This document shows positions 17,081-26,090 of a stretch of DNA of 64,000 bases, piece after piece. The DNA lies in NCBI GenBank assembly GCA_016285075.1, contig JAEEQB010000015.1:1-64000 (forward strand), written 5' to 3'. The position numbers were made by a program, and so were the translations under genes. Under the pieces are notes generated by a model that worked only from the letters and a program-made list of their open reading frames with translations, had not been told where the DNA came from and did no database searches. Position 1 is the stretch's first letter. The number at the start of each line of letters is the position of its first letter. The stretch comes from Prevotella sp. (GTDB taxonomy: Bacteria; Bacteroidota; Bacteroidia; Bacteroidales; Bacteroidaceae).

Positions 17081-18379
17081 TTAACGGACTATCAGCAGCG
17101 AGTAGTTCTTCTTGCCCTTCTGGGCGAGGATATACTTGCCATCGATCAGGTCATCGGCAGTGATGGCCCGCTGGGCATCAGTCAGTTTCTCCTTGTTCAG
17201 GCTGACACCACCACCCTGCACCATCTTACGCATCTCACCCTTTGAGGGGAATACCGGAGCAGCTGTGGTGAGCAGCTCTATGGCAGGCTGTCCTAACTGG
17301 TCACTGCTGATGTCATAGTGATCCACACCATCGAACACATCAAGGAACGTCTGCTCGTCAAGCTTCTCCAGCGCTTCCTTCGTAGACTTGCCGAAAAGTA
17401 TGCTGGAAGCTTCGATGGCCATGTCAAGATCTTCCTTGGAATGTACCATTACCGTTACCTCCTCAGCCAGCCGCTTCTGCAGCACACGGCGCCCCGGATC
17501 CTGCTTATGCTCCTCAACGAGTGCATCAATCGTCTCCTTCTCCAGCGAGGTGAAGATCTTGATATAGCGCTCAGCATCCTCATCGCTCACATTCAGCCAG
17601 AACTGATAGAAACGGTAGGGAGTGGTACGATTGCGGTCGAGCCAAATGTTGCCACTCTCGGTCTTGCCAAACTTCTTTCCGTCACTCTTCGTAATGAGCG
17701 GACAGGTCAGGGCAAAGGTCTCCACCTCGTTGCCCAGTGTGCGGCGAATCAGCTCAGTACCGGTGGTCATGTTACCCCACTGGTCGTTGCCACCCAGCTG
17801 CAGCTTCACCCCGTAATGCTGGTACAGGTAAAGGAAGTCGTAGCCCTGCAGCAGCTGGTAGGTGAACTCCGTGAAACTCAGACCGTCGCGGGCGGTACCG
17901 TTCAAGCGCTGCTGCACACTCTCCTTGGCCATCATGTAGTTCACGGTGATATGCTTACCCACCTCGCGGGCAAAATCCAGGAAGGTGAAGTCCTTCATCC
18001 AGTCATAGTTGTTCACCATCAAAGCGGCGTTTTCCTCCTTCGACTCAAAGTCCAGGAACTTGGCCACCTGCTTCTTGATGCACTCCTGATTGTGACGCAG
18101 TGTCTCATCATTCAGCAGATTGCGCTCCTGCGACTTGCCGCTGGGGTCGCCAATCATGCCCGTGGCACCGCCCACGAGGATTACCGGTCTGTGGCCACAG
18201 CGCTGCAAGTGGCGCAGCATCATGATACCACACAAATGGCCTATATGCAATGAGTCGGCCGTGGGGTCGGTTCCCAGATAGGCCGTTACCATTTCTTTCT
18301 GCAACAACTCCTCGGTACCTGGCATCATCTGCGCCAGCATCCCGCGCCATTTCAACTCTTCTACAAAGTTCTTTTTCAT
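17081..18379 (-). CDS. tyrS: Tyrosyl-tRNA synthetase
   Basis: A 432-residue class I synthetase that charges tRNA-Tyr. The ATP-binding motif reads LHIGHL within [14 protein letters not shown], and the KMSKS-type loop reads KFGKTESGN. The substrate-recognition stretch [25 protein letters not shown] is characteristic, and the C-terminal S4-like RNA-binding domain is present. It is transcribed alone from the promoter at 18424-18454 and ends at the hairpin at 17034-17069. Confidence 0.95.
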   Translation of the reverse strand: MKKNFVEELKWRGMLAQMMPGTEELLQKEMVTAYLGTDPTADSLHIGHLCGIMMLRHLQRCGHRPVILVGGATGMIGDPSGKSQERNLLNDETLRHNQECIKKQVAKFLDFESKEENAALMVNNYDWMKDFTFLDFAREVGKHITVNYMMAKESVQQRLNGTARDGLSFTEFTYQLLQGYDFLYLYQHYGVKLQLGGNDQWGNMTTGTELIRRTLGNEVETFALTCPLITKSDGKKFGKTESGNIWLDRNRTTPYRFYQFWLNVSDEDAERYIKIFTSLEKETIDALVEEHKQDPGRRVLQKRLAEEVTVMVHSKEDLDMAIEASSILFGKSTKEALEKLDEQTFLDVFDGVDHYDISSDQLGQPAIELLTTAAPVFPSKGEMRKMVQGGGVSLNKEKLTDAQRAITADDLIDGKYILAQKGKKNYSLLIVR

Positions 18380-18423
18380 AAGTTCTATTTTCTCTTTTAT
18401 ACCTTATTATCTATTTGAGAGTG

Positions 18424-18454
18424 CAAAATTACGAAAAGTCAAGGGCAAAACAAA
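18424..18454 (-). promoter_or_regulatory. Promoter of tyrS
   Basis: TTTG (18451-18454) and TAATTTTG (18424-18431) are spaced 19 nt on the minus strand, about 45 nt before the tyrS start. A second TACCTTTG box at 18508-18515 could serve as an additional upstream promoter. Confidence 0.65.
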
Positions 18455-18567
18455 GAAAGTCGTTTCTTTTTTTGCCGAGACAGGGCATTTTCGTGGTCTT
18501 TTGAATGCAAAGGTACAAAAAACCAATACAAAACACTCCTCTCGAAAGCATGGGCATAAAAAAAATG

Positions 18568-18606
18568 GAAAGGCACGAATGAACAATTGTCCAAAACATG
18601 CCTTTC
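18568..18606 (-). terminator. Terminator of tRNA-Val
   Basis: GAAAGGCA and TGCCTTTC pair across a loop of about 23 nt; on the minus strand the stem is followed closely by a run of T residues. Confidence 0.6.
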
Positions 18607-18618
18607 GCGGGAAGGGAG

Positions 18619-18693
18619 TAGGGACGCCCGGGCTCGAACCGGGGACCTCTGCAATGTGACTGCAGCGCTCTAAACCAACTGGGCTACGCCCCT
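18619..18693 (-). tRNA. tRNA-Val (anticodon CAC)
   Basis: The minus strand folds into a cloverleaf: acceptor AGGGGCG with CGTCCCT (one G-T pair), anticodon stem CTGCA/TGCAG with loop GTCACAT, and T-arm CCCGG-TTCGAGC-CCGGG. The anticodon reads CAC (Val). CCA is not encoded. The A-T closing pair is unusual enough that a tRNA scan would be worth having for the identity. Confidence 0.85.
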
Positions 18694-18712
18694 ATCATCG
18701 CATTAGCGGGTG

Positions 18713-18744
18713 CAAAAGTACGCAATAATTCTGAAACTGCCAAA
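18713..18744 (-). promoter_or_regulatory. Promoter of tRNA-Val
   Basis: TTTG (18741-18744) and TACTTTTG (18713-18720), spaced 20 nt on the minus strand, stand right before the tRNA 5' end, in the same arrangement as at the tRNA-Asn gene. Confidence 0.7.
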
Positions 18745-18800
18745 CTTTTTGTCCTTTTTTTGCAAATCATTTTCAGAATTGCTGTTCCGCATCGGAAGTG

Positions 18801-20528
18801 TCAGACCACCTCTATGCCCAGTTTCTTGCAAAGATCCAGACTCATTTCCTTGAGTTTGAACTTCTGGATCTTTCCTGAACCCGTCAGTGGGAACTGGTCG
18901 ATGAAGAACACATACTTAGGAATCTTGTAGCGGGCAATCTTGCCTCGGCAGAACTCCTGCACATCCTCGGGTTCCATCTTGACACCCTCTTCCAAGATAA
19001 TGAATGCACCTACAGCCTCACCGTATTTCTTGGAAGGTACAGCAGCCACCTGCACATCGCGTATGCCTGGCATATGGTAGAGGAATTCCTCGATCTCACG
19101 CGGATAGATATTCTCACCACCACGGATAATCATGTCCTTGATACGTCCTGTGATCTTATAGAATCCCTGTTCATCCTTTATACCCAGGTCTCCAGAGTGC
19201 AGATAGCCGTTCTTATCAATCACCTCGGCCGTGGCCTCGGGGTTCTTGTAATAGCCCTTCATCACGTTGAATCCCTTGCAGCACATCTCGCCCTGCACGC
19301 CAACGGGACACTCCTCACCCGTCTCAGGATTCAGCACCTTCACATCGACAAACGGGAAGTCACGGCCTACGGTGGTGCAGCGCTGCTCAAAGGTATCATT
19401 CAGACAGGTCTGAGTCATACCTGGCGAAGACTCCGTCAGACCGTACACACTGGTGATGGTCATATACATCTTCTCGCTCACCTGTTTCATCAATTCCACC
19501 GGGCATAGGCTTCCTGCCATGATGCCTGTACGCAGACAAGTGAGATCGAACATCGGGAACATAGGATGGTTCAGTTCGGCAATGAACATCGTCGGCACGC
19601 CATAGACAGCCGTACACCTTTCTCTGTGAATGGAGGCCAGCACCACTAACGGATCAAACTTCTCCACCATCACCTCCGTACATCCGTGGGTCAGACAGTT
19701 CATCGTTGCCAGCACCACGCCGAAGCAGTGGAACAGGGGCACACACACGCAGAGTTTGTCATCCTGCGTAAATCCCATGTTCTCACCAGTGAAGTAGCCG
19801 TCGTTGGAAATACCATAATGCGTCAGCATCACGCCCTTGGGGAATCCTGTAGTTCCGCTGGTATACTGCATGTTACACACATCGTAGCAGCTCACCTTGC
19901 TTTTCATCTCCTGCAGAGTCTCATCCTCCACGTTCTGACCCAAGAGCAGCAGTTCGGCTGTATTGAACATACCACGATATTTCTCCATACCTATATATAC
20001 GACGTTCTTCAGGTAGGGGAAGCGTTCGCTGTTCAGATGGCCGCGCTCGCAGGTCTTCAGTTCCGGCAGCATGGTATAGGTCATGTCCACATAGTTACAG
20101 TCCCAGGTACCGTCAGTGATACAGAGGGTATGCATGTCGGAGTCCTTGCAGAGGTATTCCAGCTCGTTCTGCTTGTAATTGGTGTTCACCGTCACCAGCA
20201 CGGCACCAATCTTTGCCGTAGCATAAAGGAACGTCAGCCAGTCGGGTACATTAGTCGCCCAGATGCCCACATTTGAACCTCTGGTCACCCCGATGGCAAT
20301 CAGGCCTTTTGCCAGATTATCCACTCGCTCATTGAACTTCGACCAGGTGAATCTCAGGTCTCTATCCGAATAGACGATATATTCCTTATCAGGCGTTGTC
20401 TCCGCCCAGTGTTCCAGCCATTGTCCGAGCGTCCGCTCATGAAGTGTATAACCAGCACTTCCGGTCTCAGCCGGGTAAGTCCTGTCGGGCAGGGGTCTGC
20501 CTGCCATGTCTAATTTCACATTACTCAT
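18801..20528 (-). CDS. AMP-forming acyl-CoA synthetase (fatty-acid-CoA ligase family)
   Basis: A 575-residue member of the ANL superfamily, which activates a carboxylic acid with ATP and couples it to coenzyme A. The P-loop motif reads [16 protein letters not shown], and the hinge and C-terminal lysine motifs read [22 protein letters not shown] and [15 protein letters not shown]. The length and motifs fit medium- or long-chain acyl-CoA ligases; the substrate cannot be read from the sequence. It begins 13 nt after the XRE-cupin regulator gene on the same strand. That gene pair recurs in Bacteroidales, to my recollection, so the regulator probably responds to the acid or CoA ester. Confidence 0.88.
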   Translation of the reverse strand: MSNVKLDMAGRPLPDRTYPAETGSAGYTLHERTLGQWLEHWAETTPDKEYIVYSDRDLRFTWSKFNERVDNLAKGLIAIGVTRGSNVGIWATNVPDWLTFLYATAKIGAVLVTVNTNYKQNELEYLCKDSDMHTLCITDGTWDCNYVDMTYTMLPELKTCERGHLNSERFPYLKNVVYIGMEKYRGMFNTAELLLLGQNVEDETLQEMKSKVSCYDVCNMQYTSGTTGFPKGVMLTHYGISNDGYFTGENMGFTQDDKLCVCVPLFHCFGVVLATMNCLTHGCTEVMVEKFDPLVVLASIHRERCTAVYGVPTMFIAELNHPMFPMFDLTCLRTGIMAGSLCPVELMKQVSEKMYMTITSVYGLTESSPGMTQTCLNDTFEQRCTTVGRDFPFVDVKVLNPETGEECPVGVQGEMCCKGFNVMKGYYKNPEATAEVIDKNGYLHSGDLGIKDEQGFYKITGRIKDMIIRGGENIYPREIEEFLYHMPGIRDVQVAAVPSKKYGEAVGAFIILEEGVKMEPEDVQEFCRGKIARYKIPKYVFFIDQFPLTGSGKIQKFKLKEMSLDLCKKLGIEVV

Positions 20529-20541
20529 GCTCTGTACTCAT

Positions 20542-21126
20542 TTAGAAGGGGATGTAAACCACTGCGAGGATCTTTGCGCTCTTGCCGGGTGCGCCATGAA
20601 CATGATGCTTCACGATAGAGTCATAGAAGATGCTGTCGCCCTCATGGAGTGTATAGGTGTCCTTACCATACACAATCTCTACTTCTCCCTGCATCACATA
20701 GATGAACTCCTCACCCTCGTGGGCGGAAAGCTGGAAGTTGGGCGATTCTGCCGGGTTGATATCTATCACAAACGGTTCCATGTGACGGCCAGCCTTTTGC
20801 TGAGCCAGCGGGTGGTACTCCATGTGCTTGCGGGCATCGGTGGCCCCGTTAGAGAAACTGATGCTGCTGTCCTTCTCACGGTCGGCGGCACGGCACACAA
20901 CAGGTCCCAAGGCATCGTTGTCATCCATAAACGTTCCCAGGCGTACACCCAAGGCTCTTGCTATCTTAATCAACGGCCCCAACGAGGGCAGATTCTGACC
21001 ATTCTCAATGGAGTCGATCTGTTCCACTGACAGACCGCTACGCTCGGCAATCTCCTCAAGGGAGAGGTTCTTGGTTTCACGAAGTCCCTTTATTTTGGAA
21101 CCTACAAATGTTGTGTTGTTGGACAT
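20542..21126 (-). CDS. XRE-family regulator with C-terminal cupin domain
   Basis: A 194-residue protein with an N-terminal helix-turn-helix of the XRE type (IKGLRETKNLSLEEIAERS, then IENGQNLPSLGPLIKIARAL) and a C-terminal cupin (HEGEEFIYVMQGEVEIVYG, LHEGDSIFYDSIVKHHVHG) that should bind a small ligand. It is the first gene of the operon with the acyl-CoA ligase, so it is likely to control that operon, including its own promoter at 21168-21198. Confidence 0.88.
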   Translation of the reverse strand: MSNNTTFVGSKIKGLRETKNLSLEEIAERSGLSVEQIDSIENGQNLPSLGPLIKIARALGVRLGTFMDDNDALGPVVCRAADREKDSSISFSNGATDARKHMEYHPLAQQKAGRHMEPFVIDINPAESPNFQLSAHEGEEFIYVMQGEVEIVYGKDTYTLHEGDSIFYDSIVKHHVHGAPGKSAKILAVVYIPF

Positions 21127-21167
21127 AATTCAATAAATAATGTATAATCTATGCTTAATTTCGGGTG

Positions 21168-21198
21168 CAAAGGTACGAATAAGCGAGCAAAACACAAA
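21168..21198 (-). promoter_or_regulatory. Promoter of the XRE-cupin/acyl-CoA ligase operon
   Basis: TTTG (21195-21198) and TACCTTTG (21168-21175) on the minus strand are spaced 19 nt, about 40 nt before the regulator start. The glyS promoter diverges from it about 130 bp away. Confidence 0.72.
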
Positions 21199-21303
21199 AG
21201 AAAAATTCATTTTTTCTATTTATTATCGAGTATAAGTACCTATGACTATAGGTCAAAGGTAATAAAAAAAGTGAAAAGTGGAGCATTTCTCATTAAAAAT
21301 GTG

Positions 21304-21311
21304 TACCTTTG
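21304..21311 (+). promoter_or_regulatory. Promoter -7 element of glyS
   Basis: TACCTTTG lies about 30 nt before the glyS ATG at 21343. It excludes the longer ORF start at 21151, since transcription begins near 21317. The -33 box is weak (TTTC at about 21286). Confidence 0.65.
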
Positions 21312-21342
21312 CGGCCGAAATTTGCAAATTCAAAACAAGATT

Positions 21343-22884
21343 ATGGCACAAGAAGATGTTTTCAAGAAGATTGTGAGCCATTGCAAAGAGTATGGCTTCG
21401 TTTTCCCAAGCAGTGAAATCTATGATGGTTTAGGCGCTGTTTACGACTACGGTCAGAACGGCGTAGAGTTGAAGAATAATATCAAGCAGTATTGGTGGAA
21501 GGCCATGACGATGCTCCATGAGAACATCGTGGGTATCGACTCGGCCATCTTCATGCACCCGACGATATGGAAGGCCTCTGGACACGTGGATGCCTTCAAC
21601 GATCCCCTTATCGACAACCGCGACTCCAAGAAACGCTATCGTGCTGACGTGCTGATTGAGGATCAGATTGCCAAGTACGATGATAAGATCCAGAAAGAGG
21701 TGGAGAAGGCTCGCAAGCGTTTTGGCGACAGCTTCGACGAGGCGAAGTATCTGGAGACCAGCGAGCGTGTAAAGGAGACCAAGGAGAAGCGTGACAAGCT
21801 CCATGCCCGTTATGCTGCTGCCATGCAGGGCCCCGATCTCGACGAGCTGAAGCAGATCATCCTCGACGAGGAGATTGTTTGTCCCATCAGCGGAACCCGC
21901 AACTGGACCGACGTACGTCAGTTCAACCTGATGTTCTCTACAGAGATGGGTGCCAGCGCCGATGCTTCGATGAAGATCTACCTGCGTCCCGAGACAGCTC
22001 AGGGCATCTTCGTGAACTATCTGAACGTTCAGAAGACAGGCCGCATGAAGATTCCTTTCGGTATCGCCCAGATCGGAAAGGCTTTCCGCAATGAGATCGT
22101 GGCCCGTCAGTTCATCTTCCGCATGAGGGAGTTCGAGCAGATGGAGATGCAGTTCTTCGTACAGCCCGGCACCGAGCTGGAGTGGTTCCCCAAGTGGAAG
22201 GAGACACGAATGAAGTGGCACCAGGCTCTGGGCTTCGGTGCAGAGAACTATCGTTTCCACGACCACGACAAGCTGGCCCACTATGCCAACGCCGCTACTG
22301 ACATCGAGTTCAAGATGCCGTTCGGATTCAAGGAGGTGGAGGGTATCCACTCCCGCACCAATTTCGACCTCTCCCAGCATGAGAAGTACTCTGGCAAGAG
22401 CATCAAATATTTCGATCCTCAGACCAACGAGAGCTATACACCGTATGTCATCGAGACTTCTATCGGTGTCGACCGCATGTTCCTCTCTATCATGTGCCAT
22501 GCTTTCGAGGAGGAGAAGCTGGAGAACGGCGAGACCCGCGTCGTGCTGAAGCTGCCCGCAGCCCTGGCTCCTGTGAAGTGCGCCGTGATGCCTCTGGTGA
22601 AGAAGGACGGTCTGCCCGAGAAGGCTCGCGAGATCATCGATCAGCTGAAGTTCCACTTCAATTGCCAGTACGACGAGAAGGACTCTATCGGAAAGCGCTA
22701 TCGCCGTCAGGATGCCATCGGCACCCCGTACTGTGTCACCGTCGACCACGACACGCTCAACGATGGTTGCGTCACGCTGCGTTTCCGCGACACCATGGAG
22801 CAGGAACGCGTGAAGATCAGCGAGCTCAATGCCATCATCGAGGACAAGGTGAGCATTGCATCGTTACTGAAGAAACTGCAGTAA
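21343..22884 (+). CDS. glyS: Glycyl-tRNA synthetase, single-chain alpha2 type
   Basis: A 513-residue class II synthetase that charges tRNA-Gly. Starting MAQEDVFKKIVSHCKEYGF, it contains motif 2 within FGIAQIGKAFRNEIVARQF, the stretch MRPETAQGIF-like YLRPETAQGIFVNYL, and motif 3 near IETSIGVDRMFLSIM; the anticodon-binding domain occupies the C-terminus (CAVMPLVKKDGLPEKA). The frame is open back to 21151, but the promoter and the family's usual N-terminus fix the start at 21343. The FKBP lipoprotein gene follows 29 nt downstream. Confidence 0.93.
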   Translation: MAQEDVFKKIVSHCKEYGFVFPSSEIYDGLGAVYDYGQNGVELKNNIKQYWWKAMTMLHENIVGIDSAIFMHPTIWKASGHVDAFNDPLIDNRDSKKRYRADVLIEDQIAKYDDKIQKEVEKARKRFGDSFDEAKYLETSERVKETKEKRDKLHARYAAAMQGPDLDELKQIILDEEIVCPISGTRNWTDVRQFNLMFSTEMGASADASMKIYLRPETAQGIFVNYLNVQKTGRMKIPFGIAQIGKAFRNEIVARQFIFRMREFEQMEMQFFVQPGTELEWFPKWKETRMKWHQALGFGAENYRFHDHDKLAHYANAATDIEFKMPFGFKEVEGIHSRTNFDLSQHEKYSGKSIKYFDPQTNESYTPYVIETSIGVDRMFLSIMCHAFEEEKLENGETRVVLKLPAALAPVKCAVMPLVKKDGLPEKAREIIDQLKFHFNCQYDEKDSIGKRYRRQDAIGTPYCVTVDHDTLNDGCVTLRFRDTMEQERVKISELNAIIEDKVSIASLLKKLQ

Positions 22885-22890
22885 TGAAAG

Positions 22891-22993
22891 AGTAAAAAGG
22901 TAAAAAGTAAAAGATGACAAGAAGATTTATAGACAGGTCAAAGGGTTTGGTAAAATGGTTTTTACCCTTTTACCTTTTTACCTTTTTACCTTT
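22891..22993. repeat. Inverted low-complexity repeat around the FKBP start codon
   Basis: AGTAAAAAGGTAAAAAGTAA (from 22891) is the near complement of a run of four TTTTTACC-like octamers at 22959-22993. The ATG at 22914 falls between the arms, so the mRNA could fold the start region into a long A/U-rich hairpin. The octamers at the same time encode the hydrophobic core of the signal peptide (FLPFYLFTFLP). Confidence 0.6.
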
Positions 22994-23570
22994 AATATCA
23001 TGCAGCGAGTCGGAAGACGAGGAGGCATCTGAGTACGGTTCCAGTTCCACCTGGCAGCAGCGTAACGAAGCCTTCTTTGCCTCGCTGGAGGATTCGCTGA
23101 GCCGCCAGGCTAACGTGTGGAAGAAACTGAAATCGTTTGCTAAGGACGAGACCGTTGCCAGTGCCAATACCGACTACATCTACGCTCGTGTACTTGAGAC
23201 TGGTGACGAAACGAGCAGCCCCATGTATACTGACTCCGTACGTATCTCCTACCGCGGGAAGCTCATCCCCTCGGCAAGCTATGCCGACGGATACGTGTTC
23301 GACCAGACGTTCATCGGCTCATTCAGCTGGAAGACCACAGCCGTAATCGATAACCTCTGCTCCGGCTTCATCAATGGATTCACCACCGCCCTACTCCACA
23401 TGCATCGTGGTGACCGATGGCGCATCTACATTCCCTATCAGCTAGGATACGGGAAAGAAGGCAGCGGATCCAGCATTCCAGGCTATTCCACGCTTGTCTT
23501 CGACATAGCCCTTGTGGATTTCTGCTCTACTACAGAGTGGTTCACCAAGTGGAGTGCACGGGAAAGGTAG
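22914..23570 (+). CDS. FKBP-type peptidyl-prolyl isomerase lipoprotein
   Basis: A 218-residue lipoprotein: signal peptide with lipobox LPLISC, then a charged N-terminal stretch. An FKBP fold follows, with VRISYRGKLIP, DGYVFDQTFIGSF, INGFTTALLHMHRGDRWRIYIP and LGYGKEGSGSSIPGYSTLVFDIALVD. It should help periplasmic or surface proteins fold by proline isomerisation. The final strand is followed by an extra tail of about 15 residues. It sits 29 nt after glyS and may be co-transcribed. The codons for the signal peptide are an unusual octamer repeat. Confidence 0.85.
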   Translation: MTRRFIDRSKGLVKWFLPFYLFTFLPLISCSESEDEEASEYGSSSTWQQRNEAFFASLEDSLSRQANVWKKLKSFAKDETVASANTDYIYARVLETGDETSSPMYTDSVRISYRGKLIPSASYADGYVFDQTFIGSFSWKTTAVIDNLCSGFINGFTTALLHMHRGDRWRIYIPYQLGYGKEGSGSSIPGYSTLVFDIALVDFCSTTEWFTKWSARER

Positions 23571-23573
23571 ATA

Positions 23574-24110
23574 CTACAACCGGCGGTTGGCAACACGCAT
23601 CAGGGCTTCCAGGTCATCCACATTGAAACGCCCCAACACTTGGGCAACAAGCAGCACTTGTTGCCCTTTTTCTTTGCTCACGGCGCCAATGACAAATTCG
23701 CGCACAATGGGAGCGACAGTCTCTTCGCCTTCAGCCTTGATCAGAATCACCACTGACTGGTTCTTATCCTTCTCTTCGCCCATCATCACCTTCGTGTAGG
23801 CGTTGGGATCTATCTCTTCCGACTCTTTGGACTTCGGTGTTTCCAGCGCCTCGAGCTCTTTCATGATCTTCTCCACAAACAGGGAGTCAGGCGAGGGGAT
23901 GATGGCCATCTTCATGTTGTCAATCTTCTCCATGATGGCCGTCTGCGACTGTTCCTTCCGTAGCGCCATTGCCAGCTTGATCATGTCCTTCGTCATGTTC
24001 AGATTCATGGCACCTTTTTCCTGGCACTCTTTAAAGATACTGTCAAACGACTGTGCCGACAGCATCTGACTTGCCATCAGCAGACACATTACCATTAAAA
24101 ACTTTCTCAT
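23574..24110 (-). CDS. Secreted DUF4252-like protein
   Basis: A 178-residue protein with a signal peptide (MRKFLMVMCLLMASQMLSAQ). The mature part has a helical segment near DMIKLAMALRKE and an alternating strand pattern ending VLGRFNVDDLEALMRVANRRL, as in the DUF4252 proteins of Bacteroidales. The function is unknown. It lies 38 nt downstream of the retropepsin-like protease gene on the same strand, so the two probably form an operon; whether the protease acts on it is not known. Confidence 0.6.
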   Translation of the reverse strand: MRKFLMVMCLLMASQMLSAQSFDSIFKECQEKGAMNLNMTKDMIKLAMALRKEQSQTAIMEKIDNMKMAIIPSPDSLFVEKIMKELEALETPKSKESEEIDPNAYTKVMMGEEKDKNQSVVILIKAEGEETVAPIVREFVIGAVSKEKGQQVLLVAQVLGRFNVDDLEALMRVANRRL

Positions 24111-24148
24111 ATTCTGTTATTCTTTGAAGCTAACGACTTTCTTACCTA

Positions 24149-25369
24149 TTATTCTCTATGAACCCTTTCCAGCGTTGGCATTTCTGCCTTTACCACACGG
24201 TGCGCTCCTTTGCGGTCGCGCAGCGAGAACTGGTACTGCTGACCATACACGGCACGGAAACGAAGGAAATCGTCGAAGTCCACCTCCCGTCCGTCTATCC
24301 GTTCCAGGGTGTCACCCTGACGGAACCCCTGTTTGTAGGCCTTGCTGCGTTCCCAGATGAGACCCACCACCGCCTTACCGTTCTTCGGCACAAAGGCAAT
24401 GCGAAGCTGCTCGTTGCCAATCTGGCAATAGCTGGTAGGCTTGCCTCGGTCTGCCGCTTCCTTCCGTTCGTCATAGGGATGGAACACCAGCCTGCGCTGG
24501 AAAGGATTTACCGTCAGTGTGCCATAAGTCAGCAGCGGAGCTCCCACATGGCTGTTGCCTTGCGTAGTGATGCAGTGCACATCGCGCAACTGAAGGTCAC
24601 CCCATCTAACTGCCCGGAGTCCCAAGAACACCACCTCGGACTCTTGTTCCACGCCGAAGTTCCCTATAGCCATCTGTCCCTGGCAACGGCCCTCCACCTG
24701 TTGGCGGGCATCCTCATTGCCTGCCAGGCTGGCCGCTGTCCAAGAGCGGTTCAGCGACAACAGCTGGCGGCTGCCTGTGTCCATCACCACCGTGGCAGTC
24801 TCTCCTTCAACAGGCTCTATCTGCACGCGAGGCGTATGGTTCACCAATCTATAGGGCAACGCAACACCCGGCTCATTCTTCAGCCATTTCTTGCGGTCGG
24901 TGAGTATCATCCTGTGATGGCGGACATCTATCTTAGCAGCCACCCGACGCAACAGGTCAAAACCGATGATACCGTCCTCGTTCCTCCTCCTTACCTGCCT
25001 TTTGTGCAGCGCAGCCTTGTAACCCCGAAGGGTCAACCCGCCTAGACACATCGGAGGAAGCTCCACCATCGTCACCGAACGGGACATCCCCGTAGCATCT
25101 TCCGAACGAATATGTCCTAAGGGCCGGAGTCCTTCAACGAAGGTATCGTCGTAGACAACTCCTTGACTGGAACCCGTGTCCAGCTTGAAGCGTAGCTGTC
25201 GGTCGCCTATCGTCACCGGCACATACACCTGACCACGTTCATATTCTATCTGTACCGTATCGACAAAGTCTTTTGCCCCAATGGTGAAGTCCAGCCGATA
25301 CCGATACTGTTGCTGTGCCTCGGCAGACAGCAACCCCAGAAACATCAGGATGGTGACAGTCACTCTCAT
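24149..25369 (-). CDS. Retropepsin-like aspartyl protease with C-terminal PDZ domain
   Basis: A 406-residue secreted protein (signal MRVTVTILMFLGLLSAEAQQ). Two aspartyl-protease catalytic motifs are present in a single chain, LDTGSSQG (D64) and MDTGSRQLL (D197), so both lobes are encoded. A PDZ-like domain follows near residue 325-400 (GLIWERSKAYKQGFRQGDTL, ERIDGREVDFDDF). The frame is open to 25693, but the promoter at 25377-25384 sits inside that extension, which rules it out. With that promoter the ATG at 25369 would be only a few nucleotides into the transcript. The substrate is unknown. Confidence 0.82.
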   Translation of the reverse strand: MRVTVTILMFLGLLSAEAQQQYRYRLDFTIGAKDFVDTVQIEYERGQVYVPVTIGDRQLRFKLDTGSSQGVVYDDTFVEGLRPLGHIRSEDATGMSRSVTMVELPPMCLGGLTLRGYKAALHKRQVRRRNEDGIIGFDLLRRVAAKIDVRHHRMILTDRKKWLKNEPGVALPYRLVNHTPRVQIEPVEGETATVVMDTGSRQLLSLNRSWTAASLAGNEDARQQVEGRCQGQMAIGNFGVEQESEVVFLGLRAVRWGDLQLRDVHCITTQGNSHVGAPLLTYGTLTVNPFQRRLVFHPYDERKEAADRGKPTSYCQIGNEQLRIAFVPKNGKAVVGLIWERSKAYKQGFRQGDTLERIDGREVDFDDFLRFRAVYGQQYQFSLRDRKGAHRVVKAEMPTLERVHRE

Positions 25370-25376
25370 TCGCCTG

Positions 25377-25384
25377 CAAAAGTA
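25377..25384 (-). promoter_or_regulatory. Promoter -7 box of the aspartyl protease gene
   Basis: TACTTTTG on the minus strand ends only 8 nt before the ATG at 25369. If it is used, the transcript is leaderless or nearly so. It is arranged back to back with the plus-strand TACCTTTG at 25448-25455. Confidence 0.6.
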
Positions 25385-25447
25385 CGACAAATAATTGAAA
25401 GAAACAATAATTAATCTTCTATTTTTTCGAGTGTATGAAAAAAGTAG

Positions 25448-25455
25448 TACCTTTG
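25448..25455 (+). promoter_or_regulatory. Promoter -7 box of the lipoprotein gene at 25509
   Basis: TACCTTTG, with an imperfect TTTC -33 box near 25425, sits about 55 nt before the lipoprotein start. Confidence 0.6.
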
Positions 25456-25508
25456 CACCCGAAAAGAGAGACAAGTAACAAGAATCAACAAAACAAATAA
25501 AAAAGTCA

Positions 25509-26012
25509 ATGACAATGAAAAAACTGATGATTGGGCTTTTTGCCCTTATGCTGGGAGCAGCCTTCACATCCTGCAACCAGAAAAGCCAGCCTGCCTCCGA
25601 CCAGGAAGAAGCCGTAGCCGACAGCGTTCCCACCATGCAATTAGTGCCGAAGGAGGAAAAGGTCGCCACCCCGCTGCAGCAGGTAGTCATCAAAGCACAG
25701 GAAGAAGGTGAGCATTGGGATGTTACCCAATGGAAGTCTGCCTACAAGGAGATGCTTACGCTGGCCAAGCCCACTTTGTTGGTCGTGCAGGAATTAACCA
25801 AGAAAATTGACGAGAATCCTGACAATGATGCCATCAAAGAAGAAGTGAACGCAAAATTCAGGGAAATGATCTATCAGTTCGACGATGCCAACACCCAGAT
25901 GTCGGAGTTCCGCAAGGCTGCCAATGCCACAGCCAACGGCAAGGCTGCTCTCAATGACCAGCAATGGATCAAAGAGGTCATGAAAGAACTGGGGCTTCCC
26001 GAGAGCATCTGA
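25509..26012 (+). CDS. Small lipoprotein of unknown function
   Basis: A 167-residue protein (MTMKKLMIGLFALMLGAAFTSC) with a lipobox ending in C22, followed by a flexible acidic stretch. A helical C-terminal region contains QLVPKEEKVATPLQQVVIKA and YQFDDANTQMSEFRKAA. MKKLM at 25515 is an equally good start. I recognise no family. It is followed by a strong bidirectional-looking hairpin, so it is transcribed alone. Confidence 0.75.
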   Translation: MTMKKLMIGLFALMLGAAFTSCNQKSQPASDQEEAVADSVPTMQLVPKEEKVATPLQQVVIKAQEEGEHWDVTQWKSAYKEMLTLAKPTLLVVQELTKKIDENPDNDAIKEEVNAKFREMIYQFDDANTQMSEFRKAANATANGKAALNDQQWIKEVMKELGLPESI

Positions 26013-26038
26013 CCCTTGTAACCTTTCTGCGTAACAAC

Positions 26039-26076
26039 AAAGCAACCGGAAGTTTTTTTGCACTTCCGGCTGCTTT
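26039..26076 (+). terminator. Terminator between the lipoprotein gene and era
   Basis: AAAGC plus CCGGAAGT pair with ACTTCCGG plus GCTTT around a short T-rich loop; TTTTCTT-like sequence follows on the plus strand. As the era gene ends at 26091 on the other strand, the same hairpin may serve both. Confidence 0.75.
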
Positions 26077-26090
26077 GTTTTCTTCGTTGC

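Noticed and set aside
18619..18693. A pseudo-tRNA
   Set aside because: All stems form, the T-loop reads TTCGAGC, and a good promoter and terminator bracket it.
21430..22749. Long minus-strand ORF of 439 aa antisense to glyS
   Set aside because: It is the mirror of a highly biased coding gene and has no promoter, start context or recognisable domains; glyS on the plus strand explains the codon structure.
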